From assembly GCF_011947365.2 (NCBI RefSeq), contig NZ_JAAVSH020000001.1, positions 28,038 to 60,124 on the forward strand: a DNA stretch of 32,087 bases. The letters are read 5' to 3'. A program made the position numbers and the translations under genes. Shown here one piece after another: positions 16,731 to 23,314 of this stretch (positions within the stretch are counted from its first letter, which is position 1; every line of letters begins with the position of its first letter). The notes under the pieces are model-generated. The model was not told where the DNA came from. It saw only the letters and a list, made by a program, of their open reading frames with translations, and ran no database searches. The stretch comes from an endosymbiont of Lamellibrachia barhami (GTDB taxonomy: Bacteria; Pseudomonadota; Gammaproteobacteria; Chromatiales; Chromatiaceae).

Positions 16731-17312
16731 TCATGCCTTGTCGTTATCTTCCTCGGTGGCTTCTTCCGGTTCATCCGGCTCCTCATGTGCGATGCCCTTG
16801 TGGCAGTCGATACATGTCTTGCCTTCGTCCTCCGCTCTTGCGTGACGCTTACGGGCGATGCGATCCTGTTCGCTCAGATCCATCTGGCTGAAGTCATGGC
16901 AGCTTCGGCATTCGCGGGAGTTCGTACTACGCATCTTATCCCAAACCCGGTTAGCCATCTCCCAGCGGTGGGACTCATATTTTTCTTTGGTGTCGAGGGT
17001 GCCGAGGATCTCATGCAAGACATCCTTATATGCCATTACCTTTGCGACCATCTTGGGTATGAACGGTTTGGGAACATGGCAGTCCGCGCAGGTGGCCCGT
17101 ACCCCTGAGGCATTTTTGTAATGCGTTGTCTCTTTGTACTCTTCCAAATTTACTTTCATGGAGTGGCAGCTCGTACAGAAGTCCATTTCGTTTGTGAATC
17201 CAAGGCCCACATTGAAGAGTCCGGTAAATACGACGCCGGCGAGGAAGATGATGCCTACGAAGACAATGGATACTTTGCCCGCAGCGTTACCGCTGGCATT
17301 GTTGCGAAACAT
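16731..17312 (-). CDS. NapC/NirT-type membrane-anchored tetraheme cytochrome c
   Basis: A 193-residue protein with one N-terminal membrane anchor (residues ~13-38: KVSIVFVGIIFLAGVVFTGLF), then four CxxCH sites: CTSCH 46-50, CADCH 75-79, CRSCH 135-139 and CIDCH 167-171. The anchor-then-four-heme layout and length match the NapC/NirT family of quinol dehydrogenases that pass electrons between the membrane quinone pool and periplasmic enzymes. The C-terminal tail is very acidic (EEPDEPEEATEEDNDKA). No nitrate or nitrite reductase lies nearby; the context is an ankyrin protein and fccAB, so electron exchange with sulfide oxidation is possible but inferred. It is first in its transcription unit. 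Confidence 0.93.
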   Translation of the reverse strand: MFRNNASGNAAGKVSIVFVGIIFLAGVVFTGLFNVGLGFTNEMDFCTSCHSMKVNLEEYKETTHYKNASGVRATCADCHVPKPFIPKMVAKVMAYKDVLHEILGTLDTKEKYESHRWEMANRVWDKMRSTNSRECRSCHDFSQMDLSEQDRIARKRHARAEDEGKTCIDCHKGIAHEEPDEPEEATEEDNDKA

Positions 17313-17765
17313 ACTCCATCCTCAATCTTTTGTTTTAGGTATCGCAGAAAACGGTGATCTCTCCTGCCTGATCTACGAGTGCTGACTTGTTATTGGAAAA
17401 ATATGAGCACCCAATATTATTTGGCGGATAGTACGTCATGCAGTCAATCAATGCAAAACTATGAACTATATGAATTTATTAGAGAAAGCTGATGTTTATA
17501 TCCTATTTCGATGGGCTGAGTGGTGGTGCTTGCATTTCTGATGCTGATTTCAGATTGGGTAGATAGTAGCGAGACCCCCTTTCCTCAGAATCGGCGGAGT
17601 TGGATGTCAGTAGATACTGTGCTTACCGGCATAGGCGTACTGCCTGGTTGCGATGCGAATGTGGATGCACTCCCGCCGGTATCCTGCTCAATACCTGCCG
17701 GCGGGTGTGTGACAAGGGTTATGTGGCCTTGAGGTGCGCAGGGATAGTGTAAGCCGGTTTAAAAC
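17313..17765. other. Spacer upstream of the tetraheme cytochrome gene
   Basis: A 453-bp stretch. Its left part must hold the promoter for the tetraheme/ankyrin unit. At 17672-17705 CCCGCCGG and CCGGCGGG form an 8-bp inverted repeat around an 18-base spacer, possibly a 3' structure for the MBL-thioredoxin transcript, which ends at 17766. A 70-codon plus-strand frame here has no family character. Confidence 0.5.
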
Positions 17766-18398
17766 CTAATCTGCAACAAACGGATTGTTGCGGCGTTCTT
17801 CACCAAAAGTTGATTCAGCGCCATGGCCGGGGATGAAGCGTACCGCACTTCCCAGGGGCCAGAGTTTTCCCTTTATCGAATGGATCAGCGCTGCATGGTT
17901 GCTTCGCGGAAAGTCGGTTCGGCCAATCGATCCGTGGAATAGCACATCCCCCACCAGCGCCAGTTTGCTCTCACGGTGGAAGAAAACGACATGCCCTGGT
18001 GTATGACCCGGACAATGCAGAACCTCAAGCTCCACTTCGCCGAAGCGTACACGGTCCCCATCCTTCAACCAGCGTTCCGGTTCGAAGGTTTCCACGGCTG
18101 AAAAACCAAACATGGCCGCCTGATCGGGCATGCCTTCGAGCCAGAATCGGTCGTCCTGCTGTGGACCCTCGATAGGTATATCCAGTTTTCTGGCCAGTGC
18201 TGCTGCGCCGCCGGCGTGATCGATATGTCCGTGGGTGATGAGGATCAGTTGTGGTTTCAGTTGATGGACAGAAACTGCTTCAATGATTCGTTCGATATCG
18301 CCACCGGGGTCGACAATGGCGGTGGCCAGGGTCTTTTCACACCATAGCAGCGTACAGTTCTGCTGAAAGTCGGTAACCGGGATGATCAATGCCCGCAT
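17766..18398 (-). CDS. MBL-fold hydrolase, glyoxalase II-like (YcbL family)
   Basis: A 210-residue cytoplasmic metallo-beta-lactamase-fold protein. Metal-binding THGHIDHAGG (H56, H58, D60, H61) is followed by HCPGHTPGHVVFF, GDVLFHGSIGRTDF and the C-terminal PGHG, the full ligand set of the glyoxalase II and persulfide dioxygenase group. The length and short helical tail fit E. coli YcbL (type II glyoxalase activity). Its ATG overlaps the stop of the thioredoxin gene by one base (TAATG), so translation is coupled. In this sulfur-oxidiser setting a persulfide or glutathione-thioester substrate is possible, but specificity cannot be read from sequence. Confidence 0.9.
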   Translation of the reverse strand: MRALIIPVTDFQQNCTLLWCEKTLATAIVDPGGDIERIIEAVSVHQLKPQLILITHGHIDHAGGAAALARKLDIPIEGPQQDDRFWLEGMPDQAAMFGFSAVETFEPERWLKDGDRVRFGEVELEVLHCPGHTPGHVVFFHRESKLALVGDVLFHGSIGRTDFPRSNHAALIHSIKGKLWPLGSAVRFIPGHGAESTFGEERRNNPFVAD

Positions 18399-18784
18399 TA
18401 GCTGATTCTCTGTAGTAGTTTTTCAAGTTGTCTCTGTGATTTGGCGCCCACCAAGACCTCTGTAATGACATTGTCCTCTACCAGGACTGTTGTCGGCGTG
18501 GCGCGGATGCCGTAGGCGGCAGCCGTCTCTGGCGCTTGTCTGGCATCATATTTGATGACTTTCTCATGTTTTTTGGCCATTTCGTCAATGATCGGCGTCA
18601 TTTGGCGGCAGGGACCGCAATGCGCGCTGTAAAAATAGACCAGTCGCGATGAGGGGAGATCGGGGCCGTTACCTGATACTGCCACGCTTTTCCCGACACT
18701 GCGACGGGCGGAGAGATAGGTAAGCAGTGGCATCAGTAGCAGGAATGCCGCCAGGACGAGAATAACCAGGAGTGGCCAGTTCAT
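18398..18784 (-). CDS. Membrane-anchored thioredoxin
   Basis: A 128-residue protein: one N-terminal hydrophobic helix (MNWPLLVILVLAAFLLLMPL), a short linker, then a thioredoxin fold with active site HCGPC (C56-C59) and the cis-Pro loop RATPTTVLVED. CGPC is the classical low-potential thioredoxin motif, so a reductase role is likely rather than an oxidase one; which side of the membrane the domain faces is not fixed by sequence, because ARRSVGK after the helix favours the cytoplasm. It is upstream of, and overlaps, the MBL hydrolase gene. A linked role in reducing or regenerating a thiol cofactor for the hydrolase is inferred. Confidence 0.88.
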   Translation of the reverse strand: MNWPLLVILVLAAFLLLMPLLTYLSARRSVGKSVAVSGNGPDLPSSRLVYFYSAHCGPCRQMTPIIDEMAKKHEKVIKYDARQAPETAAAYGIRATPTTVLVEDNVITEVLVGAKSQRQLEKLLQRIS

Positions 18785-19048
18785 GGTGCTTTGTCCTCAT
18801 AATCGTTGTGATTCGCTTATTCGATTGTGCCGGTTGTGGGCTTTCTGTGCCAGCGTAATTCAAAGTCGGGCGAATCGTCGCTGAAGACCGGGAAGGTGCA
18901 GCCGGCTCAGACAAGTGGTGAGGATTTTTTCGGAGCAAGCATGGCAGGATCCCATTTCTTCGGAAAATAGTGTGTCGGGCAGACAATGTTTTGGCACAAT
19001 AACAGCGCTATTTAACAGATAAGTTTTCAGGATTGGATTGCTACAGTT

Positions 19049-19711
19049 ATGAACCTGATTTTTGTCCTTGGCGGATTACTGATCGCGGCACTGATGCTGG
19101 CTAGCATAGTTCATCGTTATCAGGTGCACATGGCGCAGAAACGAATGAAGATCCAGCGCCTGCTGCGAGGTGTGGATCTTGTGGAGGATCTGCTGGATCG
19201 GCTTTCGGGATGTCCATTTCCAGCCGAGACGCGGCAACTGCTGCAGAAGGATATGTTGGCGCGTTATCAGGCCATCAGGGGGGTGGATCGCCGTTACGAA
19301 GGGATCGACAAGCTGATTGGCGAGATCGGGCAGGCTCTGGCCTCAGCAGAAGTGGTATCACAGAGTCAAAATATCTTCGACAAACCGCACTTGCAGAAGG
19401 TGGTCGATGCATTTGGCGAGCTGATGGGGTTTCTGCAGGAGGGGGGGTTATTGCACCGGACACCGGCAGAAGTGGTTCGCGAACATGTAGAGAAGTTGGC
19501 TATGCAGCGTGCGGAGTGCGTCTCCCATTTTCACTTCACCAAGGCTGAACAATCATTTGAAGAGGGTAAAGTTCACGACGCCTTGGGACATTGCAATGCC
19601 ATCAAGGAGTTCCTGACAGAGAAGGGGCCGAACTCTGATGAGGTGAGGGCACTCTACGATGAAGCTGAGGCGTTCAGGAAACGGATCGGCGAGCACGAAG
19701 CTGACAACTAA
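19049..19711 (+). CDS. Membrane-anchored helical protein of unknown function
   Basis: A 220-residue protein with an N-terminal membrane helix ([21 protein letters not shown]), then an almost wholly alpha-helical, charged cytoplasmic region. Residues ~30-60 and 100-200 look coiled-coil or TPR-like ([23 protein letters not shown] resembles one TPR unit). I do not recognise a named family. It is convergent with yacG, the two stop codons overlapping within 4 bp (19708-19711), and divergent from the thioredoxin gene. The neighbourhood (zapD, yacG) hints at a cell-division or envelope setting only by position. Confidence 0.8.
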   Translation: MNLIFVLGGLLIAALMLASIVHRYQVHMAQKRMKIQRLLRGVDLVEDLLDRLSGCPFPAETRQLLQKDMLARYQAIRGVDRRYEGIDKLIGEIGQALASAEVVSQSQNIFDKPHLQKVVDAFGELMGFLQEGGLLHRTPAEVVREHVEKLAMQRAECVSHFHFTKAEQSFEEGKVHDALGHCNAIKEFLTEKGPNSDEVRALYDEAEAFRKRIGEHEADN

Positions 19712-19899
19712 TGCTCCGAAAGGTCCTCGTCGAATGACGTCTCTTCAGAAGGAATTTTATGCTTCTCGTCGAACCACTCCCCAAGGTCGATCAGGCGACA
19801 GCGCTCACTGCAGAAGGGCCGCCAGGGTGATTGTTTTCCCCAAGTGACGTTTTTACCGCAGGTAGGGCAGGGGACAAAAGTGGGCTCGCGGTCACTCAT
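19708..19899 (-). CDS. yacG: DNA gyrase inhibitor YacG
   Basis: A 63-residue zinc protein of the YacG family, which binds GyrB and blocks gyrase DNA binding. The four Cys ligands are C11, C14, C30 and C34 ([11 protein letters not shown] and [16 protein letters not shown]), and the C-terminal half is acidic ([13 protein letters not shown]), as usual. The start at 19899 gives the family's normal length; the reading frame stays open further upstream but there overlaps zapD in another frame. It lies 5 bp after zapD, the common gammaproteobacterial order zapD-yacG. Confidence 0.96.
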   Translation of the reverse strand: MSDREPTFVPCPTCGKNVTWGKQSPWRPFCSERCRLIDLGEWFDEKHKIPSEETSFDEDLSEH

Positions 19900-19904
19900 G
19901 AGGA

Positions 19905-20672
19905 TTAGAGCACACAGCTCGTGAGCATGAAATCGACGTCCTGCTTCGACGCAACGGGTCTCCCGGTATCCACTGCCTCCAGAAAGCGGATGCTGAAACG
20001 ATGTTTGTTGCCGCTGATTTCCACGAACAGCGAGGAGCCTTCCGGCAGGCCGACGCGGATCATCTGCGCGGGTGAGGGTGTCTCCAGTGACTTCTGGTAA
20101 AAGCCCTCTCTGGCCTGTTCCCGGACCGGGTGGTTGCTGGTGCGGATCAGGTTCAGTAACAGGATGATGGCCTCGCGCACAGGGTTGAGTTCCTGGAGCC
20201 ACTCCAGCATCTGATTCCGGCGGACCTCGTAGGGTTGATTCAACCAGTAGTGGTATTGCGGCAGGTCGAAGTTGCAGCTGCCGCCCGGAATGCTGCTGCG
20301 TTGCATAATGGCGGTGAGGAACTCATTCTCGCGCAGCTTTTTGCCAATCTGACCGTCCAGCCGATAGACCTGATGGATCGCCTGCTCCAGGTCGTCCAAT
20401 ACCTGCCCGAGGGCCTGCATGTTGACCCCTGGCTGGCGGCGAATACGTTCCAGATTGGTGGTATGCCGCTCAAGTTCCTTGAGGATTTCAGTCTTCAGAT
20501 CAGAACGGCTAAAGATGCTGATGGTGCCCAGCAGGCCATCGAGGGCGGTGCGGTTGCTCCAGGCATCCTGGGGAGAGAGGAAATGGTCAATCTGCAGAAA
20601 CAGGTGCTCAAGACGCAGAAAGGTGCGAATCCTTTCATTGAGCGGATGTTCATAGATGACAAGATGGGTCAC
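19905..20672 (-). CDS. zapD: Cell division protein ZapD (YacF)
   Basis: A 255-residue cytoplasmic protein that cross-links FtsZ filaments through the FtsZ C-terminal tail. Family hallmarks are the N-terminal [19 protein letters not shown], the helical middle ([19 protein letters not shown]), the [19 protein letters not shown] block and the C-terminal beta part ([19 protein letters not shown]). The length is normal. ZapD is confined mainly to gammaproteobacteria, which supports the assignment of the window. It is followed at 5 bp by yacG. The coaE gene that often precedes zapD is not present; instead a TlpA-type gene and an intron remnant lie upstream. Confidence 0.96.
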   Translation of the reverse strand: MTHLVIYEHPLNERIRTFLRLEHLFLQIDHFLSPQDAWSNRTALDGLLGTISIFSRSDLKTEILKELERHTTNLERIRRQPGVNMQALGQVLDDLEQAIHQVYRLDGQIGKKLRENEFLTAIMQRSSIPGGSCNFDLPQYHYWLNQPYEVRRNQMLEWLQELNPVREAIILLLNLIRTSNHPVREQAREGFYQKSLETPSPAQMIRVGLPEGSSLFVEISGNKHRFSIRFLEAVDTGRPVASKQDVDFMLTSCVL

Positions 20673-20748
20673 GGCGGCTTGGGTGTCTTCAGGGTGTAAT
20701 CTTTAATTGTCCCCCATTAGGGTGCGAGAGGTAAATAGCCGGTAAGGC

Positions 20749-21234
20749 TTATTTCAGCGCCCGCACCATGTCGAGCAGCGCCGGGTCGTCCCATGCCCGG
20801 CCGCCGATGGCCCGGTAGACCAGTCTTCCCTGAGGGTCGACCACATAGGTTGTGGGCAGGCCTCTGACCGGCCAGGATTGGATGGTTGCCGAATCCTGAT
20901 CCAGCAGAAGAGGAAACTCCACCGGAAAGTTTGCAGTGAACTGAAAGATGGTGTCTTCATCTTCACCGATGTTGATGGCCAGCATAGCGATCCCCTCCGG
21001 TTCCAGAATCTCCCAGGCGCGTTGCATGGAGGGCATCTCCTCCCGGCAGGGTGGGCACCAGGTGGCCCAGAAGTTCACGATGACCACCCGGCCCCGATAA
21101 TTGGAGAGACGGTGTTCGGTGCCGTCCAAATCAGTGAGCTGGAAATCACCGGCTGTGGGCCGTTCCGGCAGTGCCTGCAGCAGTTGCGAGCTACCTGCGG
21201 CCTGCACCGGTTGAAAGAGAAGGGTGCAGAGCAT
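20749..21234 (-). CDS. TlpA/ResA-type thioredoxin, probably 5'-truncated
   Basis: A 161-residue thioredoxin-fold protein with active site NFWATWCPPCREEMPSM (C60-C63) and cis-Pro loop VRGLPTTYVVD. This is the TlpA/ResA type, which reduces cysteines of apocytochromes or metal-site proteins outside the cytoplasm. The domain is complete, but the signal peptide is odd: after the ATG only MLCTLLFQPVQA remains, with no positive n-region, and the nearest Shine-Dalgarno-like AGGAG (21248-21252) is 13 bp away. The DNA just upstream codes, on the other strand, for a decayed group II intron reverse transcriptase, so the original first codons and promoter seem to have been replaced. In frame the reading continues upstream for 15 codons without an ATG. 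It may be poorly expressed. Confidence 0.8.
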   Translation of the reverse strand: MLCTLLFQPVQAAGSSQLLQALPERPTAGDFQLTDLDGTEHRLSNYRGRVVIVNFWATWCPPCREEMPSMQRAWEILEPEGIAMLAINIGEDEDTIFQFTANFPVEFPLLLDQDSATIQSWPVRGLPTTYVVDPQGRLVYRAIGGRAWDDPALLDMVRALK

Positions 21235-21237
21235 GAT

Positions 21238-21932
21238 TCCGGATAAACTCCTGGAATTGCGCCGAATGCGTTTTGCCCGTTATGCAGACGACTTTGTCGT
21301 CTGTGTAGAGTCGACATCGGCAGGACACCGCGTGATGGCGTGGATAAAGCGCTTTCTGACCACCAAGTTAAAGCTGGTGATCAATGAGGAGAAGAGCAAG
21401 GTGGTGAAAACCAACGACCTCCGTTTCCTCGGCTTTACCTTTAGAGGCAAAAGATCCGGTGGAGCGATAAAGCACTGAGCGACTTCGGCGCACAACATCT
21501 GTCGACCATCGAAACGTCGGGAATCTCATGCATCGCTCGTACCGCGAACTTCGCCTTTATATCCGGGGCTGGACTGGATCCATTTGGTCTTTTCGGAATA
21601 TTATCACTTTAACAGCTTGATGAATGGGCTACGCGTCGTGTGTACGGCCAGTTATTGAAGCAGTGGCGTAAACCACGCACTCGCATCCGGAAACTCATCA
21701 AGCTTGAAACCAGGATACGAACAGCTGTGTATCTTGGGTTAAGCTCAAAAGGGCCTTATCGTTTAGCCAGAACATTGGCTACGCAATCTGGAATGACCAC
21801 AAGTGGTTGGAGAAATAGGCTCATCTCTGTTAGAGAACAATGGATCAAGTTTCATCATGTTGATGAACCGCCCGGTGACCCGCATGCCAATAGTAGGTGG
21901 GAGGGAGGGCTAGAGACCCTCCCTTACCTGAT
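21238..21932 (+). mobile_element. Decayed group II intron remnant (class C-like), 5'-truncated
   Basis: The stretch carries the 3' half of an intron-encoded protein followed by a 3' RNA end. The RNA part begins GAACCGCCCGGTG at 21866 and ends in a hairpin AGGGAGGG/CCCTCCCT (21902-21909 with 21917-21924), then TTACCTGAT. This resembles the domain V/VI ends of class C introns, in which GGGTGGTGTGGG normally follows; here that segment is altered, so splicing is unlikely. The whole 5' ribozyme and the first part of the protein are missing. The 3' edge abuts TTAGGC and then the end of the metalloprotease gene, which runs the other way. Confidence 0.8.
21241..21868 (+). pseudogene. Group II intron reverse transcriptase/maturase, broken by frameshifts
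   Basis: The first readable piece (to 21478) contains the polymerase motif RFARYADDFVVCVES and then LKLVINEEKSKVV and LRFLGFTF, as in intron reverse transcriptases from about RT5 on. Homology continues in other frames: IRWSDKALSDF, then YRELRLYIRGWTG, then FGL, SEYYH, LDEWATRRV, and finally QWRKPRTRIRKLIKL ... LISVREQWIKFH, the maturase C terminus. At least four frame changes and a missing N-terminal half show that it is dead. Confidence 0.88.
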
Positions 21933-21941
21933 TAGGCTTTT

Positions 21942-22505
21942 TTACAGATTTTCGGCTGTTTTCCACAATTTTTCATTCCCTAATTCTACATACCATTTTT
22001 CGAAGCGTTTCTTTGCTTCTATATATCTCTGAGGAACATCATGCATATTGTCATTACTAATATAATATGCCATTCCCTCAATTAACCAATCTGGTTTAAA
22101 AAGCATCTGTATTACGCCAATTCTTTCAGCTTGGATATGGTGTACAAATTCATGGATTATTTTTGTATTGCTCCAACCACGAGGGCTAATAACTACTCCG
22201 GAAGTACCAACCGCGTGTGCTACTGATGGTGATTTAAAACCAAATGATTCATAGCAATTTTCTGTTGCACAGAATATTGCACGAGGGCTATTATAAAAAT
22301 AACCAACAGCATTATTTGTTACGATAGCTGATTCCAGATAGAGCAACTCTGCGGCTTCTCTTTTTCTTATATCATCCAGACAGATCTTTTCATTAATACA
22401 TGTTAATCCATTCAATTCAGGAGCAAGAACACGCATAGGTTTATAGAAGCCCCATGCAGCGACAGGAAGAGCCATAATTACTAGAGTTATTATTACCTTT
22501 TTCAT
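21942..22505 (-). CDS. Exported metalloprotease-like protein (gluzincin type), AT-rich
   Basis: A 187-residue protein with a Sec signal peptide (MKKVIITLVIMALPVAAWGF). Zinc site HEFVH at 118-122 is followed 20 residues on by WLIEGMAYY, supplying the third ligand Glu143; this HExxH ... EGxAxY layout is the minimal gluzincin core of the peptidase-MA-like group. Four cysteines (36, 42, 79, 84) could form two disulfides. The start at 22505 is used (AGAAG 8 bp upstream); a GTG two codons earlier is possible. Composition is clearly more AT-rich than the flanking genes. It begins about 20 bp after a GTTAGGC site and stops 4 bp before a GCCTAA site on its own strand, the layout of an integron gene cassette. 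The substrate is unknown. Confidence 0.82.
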   Translation of the reverse strand: MKKVIITLVIMALPVAAWGFYKPMRVLAPELNGLTCINEKICLDDIRKREAAELLYLESAIVTNNAVGYFYNSPRAIFCATENCYESFGFKSPSVAHAVGTSGVVISPRGWSNTKIIHEFVHHIQAERIGVIQMLFKPDWLIEGMAYYISNDNMHDVPQRYIEAKKRFEKWYVELGNEKLWKTAENL

Positions 22506-22524
22506 GCTCACTTCTGCGTTTAGA

Positions 22525-22632
22525 GCCTAACATCGACATAGGTGGGAAAGCCTAACTCGGTAAACACTGCAGCAGTGTTTGGTGTGATAGGCTATGGTGT
22601 TATATTGTATTTTACATGACGATAGGTTAGCG
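22525..22632 (-). other. attC-like imperfect inverted repeat
   Basis: On the plus strand GCCTAAC (22525-22531) and ATCGACATA (22532-22540) can pair with GTTAGCG (22626-22632) and CATGACGAT (22615-22623). The outer arms match 5 of 7 and the inner 7 of 9, with two unpaired bases (AG) on one side only, like the extrahelical bases of attC. Inside lies a second arm pair AGCCTA/TAGGCT (22549-22554 and 22588-22593) around the hairpin AAACACTG-CAG-CAGTGTTT (22562-22580). Read on the minus strand the element ends in GTTAGGC (consensus GTTRRRY), 20 bp before the metalloprotease start. The opposite core, CGCTAAC, is imperfect. Confidence 0.5.
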
Positions 22633-22998
22633 TCATTTCAACGAGAAATAAAATCTTTGCCATGAAGGGCCTGGAATGAACGATTGTTCTGCTACAGACT
22701 TCACTGATAAGGTTGTGCTGTCTGGCGCAACTATCAGAAAACGCAAGAAAAACAAAAAGATTACATAAGATGCCGGCTGTGATAAGCCAGAAACTTATCT
22801 GAAGCACTACGATTTTATCAGGCTAAGTGCTTACTATCCTGAACATTCGGCGTCCGATGGTATCAGTCTGTGATCCTGATTGGTCGCGGCCTATTAAATC
22901 GCTCTATCGCAAAAGCACTATTAAAAAATGGCTGGGCCAGCCCGCTTGGCCTAGGCATAAACTATTGGAAGTTTTACCGCTTACGAGCGCTGGACAGC
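22633..22998. other. Spacer with no firm gene, AT-rich
   Basis: A 366-bp stretch between the attC-like repeat and the TfoX-domain gene. It contains a 30-codon plus-strand frame at 22676-22768 (MNDCSATDFTDKVV..., Lys-rich end) without known relatives, and an open frame continuous with the TfoX gene from a GTG at 22870 that may be untranslated. GGCTGG-G-CCAGCC at 22930-22942 is a small perfect palindrome. Nothing else is supported. Confidence 0.45.
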
Positions 22999-23301
22999 AT
23001 GGCCGATATCTATAACAAAAGAGTATCTGACCTCAAAGGCTTGGGTGAAAAGTCAGAAGAATGCCTGAATGAAATAGGCATCTATACAAGAATGGATCTG
23101 GAAAAAATTGGAGCCATTGGTGCGTTCCTCAAAATGAGGAGTGAATGCTGCGTCGAGCCAAGCCTGAATCTTTTGTATGCAATGGTAGGCGCGCTGGAAG
23201 ACAAGAACTGGCTAAAGGTAGCAAAAGAAGAGAAGGGGCGGTTGTTAATGGAATTGGAGGGTTACAAAGAATTGGAAGCGCTGTTGAGGCGTGACGGTTA
23301 A
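22999..23301 (+). CDS. TfoX C-terminal-domain protein
   Basis: About 100 residues, essentially one TfoX C-terminal domain: RVSDLKGLGEKSEECLNEIGIYTRMDLEKIGAI, a helix-hairpin-helix-like start, then LYAMVGALEDKNWLKVAKEEKGRLLMELE. In full-length TfoX/Sxy, the competence regulator, this follows an N-terminal domain that is absent here; stand-alone copies are common in proteobacteria and their role is unclear. The ATG at 22999 is chosen because it gives the usual stand-alone length. The frame is open 43 codons further to a GTG at 22870, but those residues (RSIAKALLKNGWASPLG...) belong to no domain I know. It is convergent with the carbonic-anhydrase-like gene, 13 bp between stops. Confidence 0.8.
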   Translation: MADIYNKRVSDLKGLGEKSEECLNEIGIYTRMDLEKIGAIGAFLKMRSECCVEPSLNLLYAMVGALEDKNWLKVAKEEKGRLLMELEGYKELEALLRRDG

Positions 23302-23314
23302 ATTCGACGCTCTC

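Noticed and set aside
17520-17732. 70-codon plus-strand frame between the cytochrome and MBL genes
   Set aside because: Odd composition, no ribosome site, covers an inverted repeat near the end of the opposing transcript.
18669-18986. 105-codon minus-strand frame over the thioredoxin start
   Set aside because: Overlaps the membrane helix of the thioredoxin in another frame and has no domain.
22676-22768. 30-codon plus-strand frame with a Lys-rich end
   Set aside because: Too short to judge, no clear ribosome site; mentioned only in the spacer entry.
22592-22807. 71-codon minus-strand frame with a hydrophobic start
   Set aside because: Runs into the attC-like repeat and shows no domain; could be a cassette gene but nothing supports it.
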